DNA from: Georgenia sp. M64
GTDB lineage: Bacteria; Actinomycetota; Actinomycetes; Actinomycetales; Actinomycetaceae
Length of the DNA: 64,000 bases
Assembly: GCF_038049925.1 (NCBI RefSeq)
Contig: NZ_CP145809.1
Span: forward strand, 3,258,599-3,322,598
Reading direction: 5' to 3'
Shown here: piece by piece, positions 1-7,934 of the stretch
Numbering within the stretch: the stretch's first letter is position 1
Layout: the number at the start of each line of letters is the position of its first letter
Program-made: the position numbers and the translations under genes
Notes under the pieces: generated by a model
Databases searched by the model: none
Seen by the model: the letters and a program-made list of their open reading frames with translations, nothing else
What the model was told of the DNA's origin: nothing

Positions 1-752
1 ACCGAGGCCACATGCTCGGCGATGAGCCGGAACGGCACCTCGCCGGGCATCCCGACCGCGATGCCGTCGGCCATCGTGTGCAGCTCGCGGCGCAGCACGG
101 GGTGCCCCTGGGCCAGCGACGCGGGGTAGGCCGCGGCCGCCGCCGCCTGAACGCCGACCACGGCCACGGTCGGGTCCACGGCGTGGACGGCGGCCGCGAC
201 GCCCGCGAGCAGCCCCCCTCCCCCGGTCGGGACGAGGATCGTGCGCACCCCGGGCACCTGCTCGAGGATCTCCAGCCCGATCGTGCCCTGACCGGCGACG
301 ATGTCGGGGTGGTCGTAGGGGTGGATGAGCACCCGGCCGGAGTCGTCCGCCGTCGCGGCGGCGAGGCACTCGGTGAGGTCGGCGCCGGTGAGCACCACCT
401 CGGCGCCGTACTGACGGGTCGCGGCGACCTTGGGCAGGGCGGCGTCGACCGGCATGAAGATCCGCGCGGAGATCCCCAGCTCCCGCGCGGCCAGCGCCAC
501 GCCCTGGGCGTGGTTGCCTGCGGACGCCGCCACGACGCCGCGGGCCTTCTCCTCGGCGGTCAGCCGGGACATGCGCACGTAGGCGCCGCGGACCTTGAAC
601 GAGCCGGTGCGCTGGAGGTTCTCGGCCTTGAGCCAGACCGGCGTCCCGACGAGGCGGGCCAGGGTGGTCGACTCCTCCACCGGGGTCACCCGGGCGACGG
701 CGGCGACGGTCCGCGCCGCCTCGCGGAAGGTCTCCAGGTCGAAGGCGCTCAT
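1..752 (-). CDS. ilvA: Threonine dehydratase, partial (3' end outside window)
   Basis: PLP-dependent deaminase that converts threonine to 2-oxobutanoate, the first step of isoleucine synthesis (or a catabolic paralogue). About 250 N-terminal codons are visible and the C-terminus lies outside the window. The translation shows the PLP-lysine motif GSFKVRGA with Lys near residue 53, the substrate loop SAGNHAQGVA from residue 77, and the glycine-rich phosphate loop PTGGGGLLAGVA. The ATG at 750-752 overlaps the stop of the upstream AI-2E gene as ATGA, which implies translational coupling. The catabolic and biosynthetic forms differ by a C-terminal regulatory domain, so the missing end prevents a firm choice. 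Confidence 0.9.
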   Translation of the reverse strand, partial: MSAFDLETFREAARTVAAVARVTPVEESTTLARLVGTPVWLKAENLQRTGSFKVRGAYVRMSRLTAEEKARGVVAASAGNHAQGVALAARELGISARIFMPVDAALPKVAATRQYGAEVVLTGADLTECLAAATADDSGRVLIHPYDHPDIVAGQGTIGLEILEQVPGVRTILVPTGGGGLLAGVAAAVHAVDPTVAVVGVQAAAAAAYPASLAQGHPVLRRELHTMADGIAVGMPGEVPFRLIAEHVAS

Positions 753-2221
753 CGTCCCGGCCCGTCCAGGCCGGCGTCGGTGCCGGGCCGGTCCCGTCGG
801 TCGCGGGGGTGGTCGTCGTGGGGTCGGTCGTGGGCGGCGCGGTCGTCGTGGGTGCGGTCGTGGGCCGTGGGGCGCCCGCCGCCCCCGGCCGTGGCGGTGG
901 CAGGGGTGACCGTCGCCGGGCGGCCCTCGTCGTCGACGACCGAGCCGTCCTCGGCGACCTGGAGGTCGACCTCGGGGTACGAGGCCTCGATGGCCTCGGT
1001 GACCGCGCCGGGCGGGCCACCGGGCCGGTTGAGGTCGTCGGCGATCTCGGGGTACTTGTCGTGGCCGTTGAGGTAGAGCAGCACGGTGTTGAGCACGGCC
1101 GCGACCGGCACCGCGAGGAGGGCGCCGAGGATGCCGGCGACGCCGGTGCCGGCGGTGACCGCCAGGAGGATGGCGATGGGGTGCAGCGAGAGCGCGTTGC
1201 CCTGGAGCCACGGCTGGAGGAGGTTGCCCTCGATCTGCTGGACGAGCAGGACGATGGCGAACATGATGAGGCCGGTCACCGGGCCCTGGTCCACGAGGGC
1301 GACGAGGACGGCGACGGCCCCGGTGAGGAAGGCGCCGACGATGGGGATGAACGCACCGAGGAAGACCAGCACACCGATCGGCAGGGCGAGCGGGACGCCG
1401 AGGATGAGCGCCCCGGCGGCGATGCCGACGGCGTCGACGAAGGCCACGAGGATCTGGGTGCGGGCGTAGCCGCCCACGGTTATCCAGGCCCGGATCCCGG
1501 ACTCGTTGATCCGCTCCCGCGCCGGCCGCGGCGCGAGCCGGACGAACCACTGCCAGATGCGCCGGCCCTCCTTGAGGAAGAAGAACAGGCAGAAGATGGC
1601 GATGACCGCACCGGTGAGGACCGACGTGAGCGAGCCGGTGGCGTTGACCACCCCGTTGATGAGGACGTCGGAGTTGTCGCGCACCTGACCGGTGACCTGC
1701 TCGAGGACCTGGTCGATCTGGGCCTCGTCGATGCCCAGCGGCCCGTCGGAGAGCCAGGCGAGGAGCTGGTCGAAGCCCGCCACGGCCTGCTCAGTCAGTG
1801 CCCCGAACCCGTCGACGATGGACCGGCCGGCGAGGACGAGCAGGGCGATGACCGCGGCGAGCGTCCCGACGATCGCCGTGAGCGAGGCGAGCGCACGCGG
1901 GAACCGCAGCACCCGGCGCAGCCAGGCCGCCAGGGGGTCGAGCAGCACCGCGATGATGATGGCGAGGAGGAACGCCACGACGATCGTCTGGAAGGTGATG
2001 ACGAGATAGCCGAGGATCGCCAGCGCCGCCGCGACGACGATGAACCGCCACGCCCACGCCGCCGAGGCCCGCAGACCGAACGGCACCACGCCGGAGGGGT
2101 CGGAGGCTGCCGAGGACGTCGCCACCGCACGTCCGGTGGTGACACCGCCCGGACGGCGACCGACCGGCCGGTCCGGCCGCGACGGGCTCAGGCGCGTGCG
2201 CCAGGTGCTCAGGTCCGGCAT
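749..2221 (-). CDS. AI-2E family transporter (PerM/YdiK type)
   Basis: Polytopic membrane protein of 490 aa. The family was named for the AI-2 exporter TqsA but includes Na+/H+ antiporters and many members with unknown substrate, so the cargo here is not known. Several hydrophobic helices are clear (for example around residues 55-95) and the family C-terminal signature is present ([18 protein letters not shown] followed by a Gly/Ala-rich helix). The start is supported by GAGGAG about 5 nt upstream of the ATG at 2221. The last 60 residues form a hydrophilic His/Asp/Arg tail with repeated HDR and HDD steps, probably cytoplasmic. The gene is coupled to the following threonine dehydratase gene by a 4-nt overlap. 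Confidence 0.88.
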   Translation of the reverse strand: MPDLSTWRTRLSPSRPDRPVGRRPGGVTTGRAVATSSAASDPSGVVPFGLRASAAWAWRFIVVAAALAILGYLVITFQTIVVAFLLAIIIAVLLDPLAAWLRRVLRFPRALASLTAIVGTLAAVIALLVLAGRSIVDGFGALTEQAVAGFDQLLAWLSDGPLGIDEAQIDQVLEQVTGQVRDNSDVLINGVVNATGSLTSVLTGAVIAIFCLFFFLKEGRRIWQWFVRLAPRPARERINESGIRAWITVGGYARTQILVAFVDAVGIAAGALILGVPLALPIGVLVFLGAFIPIVGAFLTGAVAVLVALVDQGPVTGLIMFAIVLLVQQIEGNLLQPWLQGNALSLHPIAILLAVTAGTGVAGILGALLAVPVAAVLNTVLLYLNGHDKYPEIADDLNRPGGPPGAVTEAIEASYPEVDLQVAEDGSVVDDEGRPATVTPATATAGGGGRPTAHDRTHDDRAAHDRPHDDHPRDRRDRPGTDAGLDGPGR

Positions 2222-2376
2222 GGTCTCCTCGCTCGCTGCGGCCGATCGTGCCGCTAGCGTACGGGCCGGGCGCGCCGCGTCCGGACGGGCCCCTCACGCC
2301 GCGCCGGGACGAACCGGACGGAACACGGCGGGGGGCGCACGGCGTTGAACCGTGCGAGACCAACACAGGAGGACCG

Positions 2377-3132
2377 ATGTTCGGACGCAAGACCGAGATG
2401 GTGACCCCGCACGAGGCGCTGCCGGGCCGCACCGGGTACCCGTTCCGGGTGCCCACCACCCACGAGGTGCTCGGCACGCCGCTGCAGGGTCCGTGGCCCG
2501 AGGGCGCCGAGGTCCTCTACGTGGCCATGGGCTGCTTCTGGGGCGCCGAGCGGATCTTCTGGCGTCAGGAGGGCGTGATCTCCACCGCCGCCGGTTATCT
2601 CGGCGGGTACACCCCGCACCCCACCTACGAGGAGGTCTGCTCGTCGCGGACGGGGCACACCGAGGCGGTGCAGGTCGTCTACGACCCGGCACGCACGGAC
2701 CCCGAGCTCCTGCTCAAGGCGTTCTGGGAGAACCACGACCCGACCACCGCGAACCGCCAGGGCAACGACGTCGGGACGCAGTACCGCTCCGGCATCTACT
2801 GGACCACCCCCGGCCAGGAGGCTGCGGCCCGCGCCACCCGCGACGCGTTCCAGGACGTGCTCACCGCGCACGGGCACGGCGCCATCGCCACTGAGCTGCG
2901 GCCGTTCGCGGACACGGCGGCGGACGGCGCGGTCGTGCCCGGCGCCGGACCGTTCTACTACGCCGAGGACTACCACCAGCAGTACCTCCACAAGAACCCG
3001 GGCGGGTACTGCAACCACGGGCCCAACGGCATGACGTGCCCGGTGGGCCTGGTCCGGCAGGATCAGGTTCCGGCCCAGGTCGACGTCGCACGGCCCGGCG
3101 CGCAGCCGGACGGCACGCGCGCCGAGGTGTGA
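2377..3132 (+). CDS. msrA: Peptide-methionine (S)-S-oxide reductase MsrA
   Basis: Cytosolic repair enzyme that reduces methionine-S-sulfoxide in oxidised proteins, using thioredoxin or a similar reductant. The 251-aa product carries the catalytic motif GCFWG with Cys53, the conserved [16 protein letters not shown] stretch, and a C-terminal recycling pair, Cys212 and Cys221, in [15 protein letters not shown]. The start is the ATG at 2377 because ACAGGAGGA ends 3 nt upstream; the reading frame stays open further upstream, but the upstream starts lack a ribosome-binding site. The gene stands alone, with its own promoter region between it and the divergent AI-2E gene. No MsrB is fused or adjacent. 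Confidence 0.95.
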   Translation: MFGRKTEMVTPHEALPGRTGYPFRVPTTHEVLGTPLQGPWPEGAEVLYVAMGCFWGAERIFWRQEGVISTAAGYLGGYTPHPTYEEVCSSRTGHTEAVQVVYDPARTDPELLLKAFWENHDPTTANRQGNDVGTQYRSGIYWTTPGQEAAARATRDAFQDVLTAHGHGAIATELRPFADTAADGAVVPGAGPFYYAEDYHQQYLHKNPGGYCNHGPNGMTCPVGLVRQDQVPAQVDVARPGAQPDGTRAEV

Positions 3133-3203
3133 TGGCAGCCAGACCTCTGACGCTGCGCCCCGCACGTGACCGCCCCGCCGCGCGGGGGCCCGGCGCGGCG
3201 CCG

Positions 3204-3209
3204 TACTGT
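3204..3209 (+). promoter_or_regulatory. Putative -10 box of the FKBP gene
   Basis: TACTGT lies about 50 nt upstream of the FKBP start in the gap after msrA. It fits the actinobacterial TANNNT pattern. No convincing -35 is visible, so this is a candidate only. Confidence 0.4.
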
Positions 3210-3259
3210 GGACCGCGGCCCCGGCTCCCCGGGTGACCGACCGGACGAGAGAGGACGCC

Positions 3260-3664
3260 ATGAGCAACGAGCTCCCCACCGCCACCGGCGGCTTCGGCGA
3301 CAAGCCCGAGCTGACCTTCCCCCCGACCGGGGCCCCGGAGGGTCTGCAGGTCAAGGTGCTCGAGCAGGGCGACGGCGCCGCCGTGGAGGCGGGCCAGACC
3401 ATCGTCGTGAACTACCTCGGCCAGACCTGGGGCGGCCACGTCTTCGACAACTCCTACGACCGGGGCAGCTCCATCTCCTTCCCCATCGGGATGGGCGTCG
3501 TCATCGGCGGCTGGGACGACGGGCTGGTGGGCCGCCAGATCGGCTCGCGCCTGCTGCTCTCGATCCCGCCGGAGGACGGCTACGGCCCGGCCGGCGTGCC
3601 GCAGGCCGGCATCAAGGGCGGCGACACCCTCGTCTTCGTCGTCGATATCCTCGGCGTCGAGTAG
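3260..3664 (+). CDS. FKBP-type peptidyl-prolyl cis-trans isomerase
   Basis: Small single-domain foldase of 134 aa that catalyses cis-trans isomerisation of Xaa-Pro bonds. There is no signal peptide, so it is cytosolic. The FKBP core is intact: VNYLGQTWGGHVFDNSYDRG, then FPIGMGVVIGGWDDGLVG, then SIPPEDGYGPAG, and a final LVFVVDILGVE strand. The start is the ATG at 3260, preceded by GAGAGAGG; an earlier GTG at 3233 would add nine residues with no better signal. A 13-bp-stem hairpin follows the stop codon, so the gene is probably monocistronic. Confidence 0.93.
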   Translation: MSNELPTATGGFGDKPELTFPPTGAPEGLQVKVLEQGDGAAVEAGQTIVVNYLGQTWGGHVFDNSYDRGSSISFPIGMGVVIGGWDDGLVGRQIGSRLLLSIPPEDGYGPAGVPQAGIKGGDTLVFVVDILGVE

Positions 3665-3683
3665 CCCCGCTCCGCACGAGCAC

Positions 3684-3715
3684 GACGGCGTCCGGTCACC
3701 CGACCGGGCGCCGTC
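3684..3715 (+). terminator. Hairpin terminator after FKBP gene
   Basis: A 13-bp inverted repeat (GACGGCGTCCGGT and its near-exact complement, one G-T pair) encloses a 6-nt loop about 20 nt after the FKBP stop. There is no U-tract, which is usual for high-GC actinobacterial terminators. A second copy of the right arm follows at about 3725-3739. Confidence 0.65.
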
Positions 3716-3760
3716 GGCGTCCCCCGACCGGGCGCCGTCGTCCCCGCGCTGGCCATCTGA

Positions 3761-3808
3761 TGCCCTGGCCCTCAGGTGCCCTGACCCTCAGGTGCCCCGG
3801 CCCTCAGG
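3761..3808. repeat. 16-bp tandem repeat, three copies
   Basis: Three head-to-tail copies of TGCCCTGGCCCTCAGG with single-base variation occupy 3761-3776, 3777-3792 and 3793-3808. The third copy contains the stop codon and last codons of the convergent GNAT gene, so the repeat joins the 3' ends of two genes. Confidence 0.85.
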
Positions 3809-4853
3809 CGGGCAGCACCGGGACGTCACGGTGCCACGACTCCGTCCGGTACGCCGTCTCCCAGCCGAGGGAGGCGTAGAGGCCGTCGGCCCCGGTGGGC
3901 GAGTCGGCGTCGACCTCGAGCCCCACCCTGTTGCGCCCGCGACTCGCGGCGTCGGCCACGACCGTGCTGAGCAGCGCCTTGGCCACGCCGCGCCCGCGGG
4001 CCCGGCGGTGCACGCCGATGTAGTCGACGTAGCTGCCCGCGGCGTCCCCGGTGACGGACCCGACGAGCGCGCCGGCGGGCACCTCCTCGCCGTCGATCTC
4101 GACGCTCGCGATCCACCAGTGGTCCCACCGGTGCCCCGGGTCCTGGCGGAGCCGCTGGACGAACTCCGGGAACGACTCGCGGTAGGAGTTGAAGTGGTCC
4201 TCGAAGGACTCCTCGAGGATGCGGTGGACGGTGCGCAGGTCGTCGGCGACCGGCATGCCGTCCTCGTGCTTGCCCACCGCCCGCACCCGGACACCGGGGC
4301 GCACCGCGCCGGGCAGGCCCTCGGCGTCGGCCGCGTCGACCGGCCTGCTCATCTGGAGCCACGTGCGCACGTGGCGGTACCCGGCGTCGGCGAGCCACCG
4401 GCGCTGTCGCTCGTCGTCGGCGTACGCCCCGGCGTCGAGCTGGGTCTCGGCCAGGCCCCGGTGGGACGCGGCGACGACGGCGGCCCGCTCGGCCCACGAG
4501 AGGAGGGCGGCGGCGAGCGCGCCGGCGCCGTCCGCCTCGGGGTGCACCGTCACCGCGACGACCGCACGACCCGCGGCGCGGTCGTGCACGCTCGCCCAGG
4601 CACGGACGCCACCGGCGGCGTCGAGGACCAGCAGGTGGGTGCGGGTCCACGACCCCTCCCCCACGAGCTCGGCCGTCAGCGACTGCTCGTCCACCGACGC
4701 GACGCCGCGGGCGGCCCGCTGGTGCGCGCGCAGAAGGTCCGCGACGGACGGGACGTCGGCGGGGAGCGGGGGGCCGCCCGCGGTCCACCCGGGAGGCAGC
4801 TGTGCCGCCAGGGTCGCGCCGGTGACGTCGGGCAGGTCCGAGGAGGTGCTCAC
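3804..4853 (-). CDS. GNAT-family N-acetyltransferase, tandem domains
   Basis: 349-aa protein with two GNAT folds in tandem. The C-terminal copy is the clear catalytic one: YIGVHRRARGRGVAKALL is the acetyl-CoA pyrophosphate-binding motif A and GLYASLGWE is the usual motif B end. The N-terminal copy is degenerate (AVTVHPEADGAGALAAALL). Two-domain architecture is shared with mycothiol synthase MshD and with aminoglycoside-acetylating Eis relatives, but I see no residues that decide the substrate. The gene is on its own between a divergent short gap and the BI-1 gene terminator. The start ATG at 4853 is the first in frame. Confidence 0.8.
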   Translation of the reverse strand: MSTSSDLPDVTGATLAAQLPPGWTAGGPPLPADVPSVADLLRAHQRAARGVASVDEQSLTAELVGEGSWTRTHLLVLDAAGGVRAWASVHDRAAGRAVVAVTVHPEADGAGALAAALLSWAERAAVVAASHRGLAETQLDAGAYADDERQRRWLADAGYRHVRTWLQMSRPVDAADAEGLPGAVRPGVRVRAVGKHEDGMPVADDLRTVHRILEESFEDHFNSYRESFPEFVQRLRQDPGHRWDHWWIASVEIDGEEVPAGALVGSVTGDAAGSYVDYIGVHRRARGRGVAKALLSTVVADAASRGRNRVGLEVDADSPTGADGLYASLGWETAYRTESWHRDVPVLPA

Positions 4854-4877
4854 CCGACCAGTCTCCCAAACAACGAC

Positions 4878-4914
4878 GACGGCGGCCGTCCCTGGGGGGA
4901 GGACGGCCGCCGTC
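4878..4914 (-). terminator. Hairpin terminator after BI-1 gene
   Basis: A perfect 14-bp inverted repeat (arms 4878-4891 and 4901-4914) with a 9-nt loop lies just past the stop of the BI-1 family gene on the minus strand and upstream of the GNAT gene start. Confidence 0.75.
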
Positions 4915-4931
4915 GGGTCAGGGCTGCGGGG

Positions 4932-5840
4932 TCAGTCGCTGCCGCGCAGGATGGCCAGGAGCCGGAGGAACTCGATGTAGAGCCACACCAGCGTCACCGC
5001 GAGCCCGAAGGCGGCGGACCAGGCGAAGCGGGCCGGGACGCCGGCGTCGACGCCGCGCTTGATGGCGTCGAAGTCCATGATGAGGCTCAGCGCGGCGAGG
5101 CCCACGGCGAAGATGCCGAGGAAGACGCCCAGCGGGATGCCCATGATCTCCACGCCGGTGCGCAGGCCCCACGCGTCGTCCGACACGCCGGTGAGCATGA
5201 GGACGACGTTGACGAGCGAGAACAGCGCGTAGCCCACGAGGGCGATGAGGAAGAAGCGGGTCAGCTTGGGCGTGACGCGCACCGTGCCGGACTTGTAGAG
5301 GAACAGGGCGGCGACGAACGTCGCGGTGGTGCCGAGCACCGCCTGGAGGACGATGCCCTCGTACATCGCGCCGAAGACGGCGGAGATGCCACCGAGGAAG
5401 AGGCCCTCGGCCGCGGCGTAGGCCAGGATCAGGGCCTTGGACGGCTCCTTCTTGAAGGCGTTGACCAGGCCGAGCACGAGGCCGACGATCGCACCGCCGA
5501 AGGTCAGCAGCGGGTTGGCCCCCATGACGACCCAGTTGAAGGCGGCGGCCACGACGATGACGCCCAGGACCAGGCCGGTCTTGACGATGACGTCGTCGTA
5601 GGTCATCCGCCCGGTGTCCGCGGGCGCGGCCGCCGGACCGCCGTAGGCGCGCTCGAGGTCCTCGACGCCGCCGGGCCGGCCGTAGCCCTGCTGGGGCTGG
5701 CCGTAGCCCTGCTGCGGCTGGGCGTAGGTGGTGCCCGAGCCCGGCGTGTAGCCGGGGTAGGTCGGGTAGCCCGCCGGGGTACGTCCGCCCTTGCGGTTCT
5801 CCCCGAAGTACGGGCTGTTCTGGAAGACGGGGTTGGTCAC
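4932..5840 (-). CDS. Bax inhibitor-1 / YccA family membrane protein
   Basis: 302-aa membrane protein with about seven hydrophobic helices starting near residue 95, ending in the family-typical FAVGLAALSLIMDFDAIKRGVDAGVP and VTLVWLYIEFLRLLAILRG segments. Bacterial members are TMBIM-like proteins implicated in Ca2+ leak or membrane protein quality control; the function here is not known. The start is the GTG at 5840, because AGGAGG sits 6 nt upstream; the open frame continues upstream but without signal. The cytoplasmic N-terminus is Gly/Tyr/Pro/Gln-rich, with a repeated QPQQGYG unit, resembling intrinsically disordered heads of other actinobacterial membrane proteins. Confidence 0.9.
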   Translation of the reverse strand: MTNPVFQNSPYFGENRKGGRTPAGYPTYPGYTPGSGTTYAQPQQGYGQPQQGYGRPGGVEDLERAYGGPAAAPADTGRMTYDDVIVKTGLVLGVIVVAAAFNWVVMGANPLLTFGGAIVGLVLGLVNAFKKEPSKALILAYAAAEGLFLGGISAVFGAMYEGIVLQAVLGTTATFVAALFLYKSGTVRVTPKLTRFFLIALVGYALFSLVNVVLMLTGVSDDAWGLRTGVEIMGIPLGVFLGIFAVGLAALSLIMDFDAIKRGVDAGVPARFAWSAAFGLAVTLVWLYIEFLRLLAILRGSD

Positions 5841-6000
5841 GTGGTGCCTCCTGGTCGCGGCGTCCGGCCATCGTGTGGTGCCGGGCCGATGTCGCTGGCC
5901 TGTCGCCCATCCTAGGGGTGCCCGGTCGGGCGGTCCCGGGAAGGGTCGCTGCCATGTCCAACGCGGCGGAGCCGGCGGGTGTTCCACCCGGACGTCGGAT

Positions 6001-6018
6001 CTCATCCCCGGGGATGAG
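6001..6018. promoter_or_regulatory. 18-bp perfect palindrome upstream of ABC/two-component operon
   Basis: CTCATCCCC followed directly by its exact complement GGGGATGAG. It lies 128 nt before the ABC ATPase start and about 77 nt before a TAGCGT box at 6095-6100 that could be the operon -10. A zero-spacer palindrome of this length in an otherwise unstructured leader is a plausible operator, possibly for the response regulator encoded at the end of the same operon. Confidence 0.45.
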
Positions 6019-6145
6019 GCCCTCGGCCGGACGGTGGAGCCGGGACAGCTCGCGGCTCGGCCTGGGCGCCGATCCCCCCAGTCCCGTCCGCCCGTAGCGT
6101 CGAGGACGTCCCCAGCCGCACGCAGGCACCATCGAGAGGTTCACC

Positions 6146-7084
6146 ATGATCGAGGCACGCGGCCTCACCAAGCGTTACGGCAGCACCACCGCCGTCGACG
6201 GCATCAGCTTCACGATCCCCCCGGGCACCGTCACCGGCTTCCTCGGCCCCAACGGTGCCGGGAAGTCGACGACGATGCGGATGATCGTCGGCCTCGACCG
6301 GCCGACGGCGGGCACCGTCACCGTCAACGGGCGACCCTACGCCGAGCACCGCTCACCCCTGCGCGAGGTCGGCATCCTCCTCGACGCCAAGGCCGTGCAC
6401 CCCGGGCGCACCGCCCGCTCGCACCTGCGCACCATGGCCGCCACCCACGGCATCGCCGGCAGCCGGGTGGACGAGGTCATCGAGATGACCGGGCTGTCCG
6501 CCGTCGCCGGCAAGCGGGTGGGTGGCTTCTCCCTGGGCATGGGCCAGCGGCTGGGCATCGCGTCGGCCATGCTCGGCGACCCGCAGACCCTCATCCTCGA
6601 CGAGCCCGTCAACGGGCTCGACCCCGAGGGGGTCATGTGGGTGCGCAACCTCGTGCGCTACCTGGCGAGCGAGGGCCGCACCGTCTTCATCTCCTCCCAC
6701 CTCATGAGCGAGATGGCCCAGACGGCCGACCACCTCCTCGTCATCGGCCGCGGTCGCATCATCACCGCCGGGCCGGTGCAGGACGTCGTCGACTCCGTCC
6801 AGGACACCACCGTGCTGGTCCGCTCCCCCCGCGCCGGCGAGCTGGCCGACCTCGTCACCGGCGTCGGCGGCCGGGTCACCTCCGACGAGGCCGGGGTCCT
6901 GCGGGTCCACGGCCTCGCCGCCGAGCAGATCGGCGACGCGGCCGCCGCCGCGGGCATCGCCCTGCACGAGCTGAGCCCCCGCCGGGCCAGCCTCGAGGAG
7001 GCCTACATGACCTTGACGCAGGACGCCGTCGAGTACCGCTCCGACTCCTTCCACCCCACCGCCCAGGAGGGCGAGAACCGATGA
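6146..7084 (+). CDS. ABC transporter ATP-binding protein (drug/bacitracin export type)
   Basis: 312-aa ATPase subunit that pairs with the permease encoded immediately downstream. Walker A is GPNGAGKST (residues 34-42), the signature is FSLGMGQRLGIA, Walker B is LILDEPVNGLDP, and the H-loop lies in FISSHLMSEM. The C-terminal about 90 residues are the extension seen in multidrug and lantibiotic exporters such as BcrA or CcmA-like proteins. The start ATG is preceded by GAGAGG. The stop overlaps the permease start (ATGA). Context with a histidine kinase and response regulator in the same operon suggests export or sensing of a cell-envelope stressor; the substrate is not known. Confidence 0.9.
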   Translation: MIEARGLTKRYGSTTAVDGISFTIPPGTVTGFLGPNGAGKSTTMRMIVGLDRPTAGTVTVNGRPYAEHRSPLREVGILLDAKAVHPGRTARSHLRTMAATHGIAGSRVDEVIEMTGLSAVAGKRVGGFSLGMGQRLGIASAMLGDPQTLILDEPVNGLDPEGVMWVRNLVRYLASEGRTVFISSHLMSEMAQTADHLLVIGRGRIITAGPVQDVVDSVQDTTVLVRSPRAGELADLVTGVGGRVTSDEAGVLRVHGLAAEQIGDAAAAAGIALHELSPRRASLEEAYMTLTQDAVEYRSDSFHPTAQEGENR

Positions 7085-7932
7085 GCACCGTCACCACCGA
7101 AACCCCCGCGACCAGCACCCACCGTTCCGCCGTCGCCGCCGACCTCCGCTTCACCGGGGTCCTGCGCGGGGAGTGGATCAAGATGTTCTCGCTGCGCTCG
7201 ACGTGGTGGACCCTGGGCACCACCGTCGCCGTCATGGTCCTCTTCGCGCTCCTCCAGGCGACGTCCGTGCAGCTCCTCATCGACCAGCCCGAGATGGCGG
7301 GCCTGGAGGAGTTCAGCATGCACGGCGCCGAGATCGTCAGCGCCGGGTACCAGTTCGGCATGGTGACGATCGGTGTCCTCGGCGCCCTGCTCGTCACCGG
7401 CGAGTACGCCACCGGCATGATCCGCTCGACCCTGTCCGCGGTCCCCACCCGGCTGCCGGTCCTCGCCGCCAAGGCGATCGCGCTGACCGGAGTGACGGTC
7501 GCCGTCTCGGCGGTCTCGCTGGCCCTGGCCTACCTCGTCACGACGCCGGTGCTCTCGCGCCACGACCTCGTCCCGGACCTCGCGGACGCACAGACGTGGC
7601 AGGTCTTCGGCGGCATGGTGTACTTCCTGGTCATGGTGGCTCTTCTCGCCCTGGGGCTCGGCACGGTGCTGCGGCACTCGGCCGGCACCATCACCGGCGT
7701 GCTGGGGCTCCTGCTGCTCCTGCCGATCGCGCTGCAGTTCGTCAACCTCGACTGGGTGCAGGACGTCATGACGTACCTGCCCCTCCCGGCCGCCACCGCG
7801 TTCCTCGCGGTCAACCCGGAGTACTCGATGGCCGGCGGCCTCACCGCCGGGCAGGGCGCCGCCGTCGTGGCGGCCTACAGCGTGGTGGCGCTCACCGCGG
7901 GCGCCGTGGCGCTGCGCCGCCGGGACGCCTGA
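7081..7932 (+). CDS. ABC transporter permease (ABC-2 type)
   Basis: 283-aa integral membrane partner of the preceding ATPase. It begins with a hydrophilic head, then KMFSLRSTWWTLGTTVAVMVL (helix 1), and has about six helices in total, with the ABC-2 signature GALLVTGEYATGMIRSTLSAVPTR in the middle. The family includes permeases exporting lantibiotics, daunorubicin and bacitracin. The ATG at 7081 overlaps the ATPase stop by 4 nt, and the sensor kinase start follows the permease stop by 2 nt, so all four genes are likely one translationally coupled operon. Confidence 0.88.
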   Translation: MSTVTTETPATSTHRSAVAADLRFTGVLRGEWIKMFSLRSTWWTLGTTVAVMVLFALLQATSVQLLIDQPEMAGLEEFSMHGAEIVSAGYQFGMVTIGVLGALLVTGEYATGMIRSTLSAVPTRLPVLAAKAIALTGVTVAVSAVSLALAYLVTTPVLSRHDLVPDLADAQTWQVFGGMVYFLVMVALLALGLGTVLRHSAGTITGVLGLLLLLPIALQFVNLDWVQDVMTYLPLPAATAFLAVNPEYSMAGGLTAGQGAAVVAAYSVVALTAGAVALRRRDA

Positions 7933-7934
7933 GC

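Noticed and set aside
1-752. Cysteine synthase or other fold-type II PLP enzyme
   Set aside because: The GSFKVRGA lysine motif, the SAGNHAQG loop and PTGGGGLLAG agree with threonine/serine dehydratases rather than O-acetylserine sulfhydrylases.
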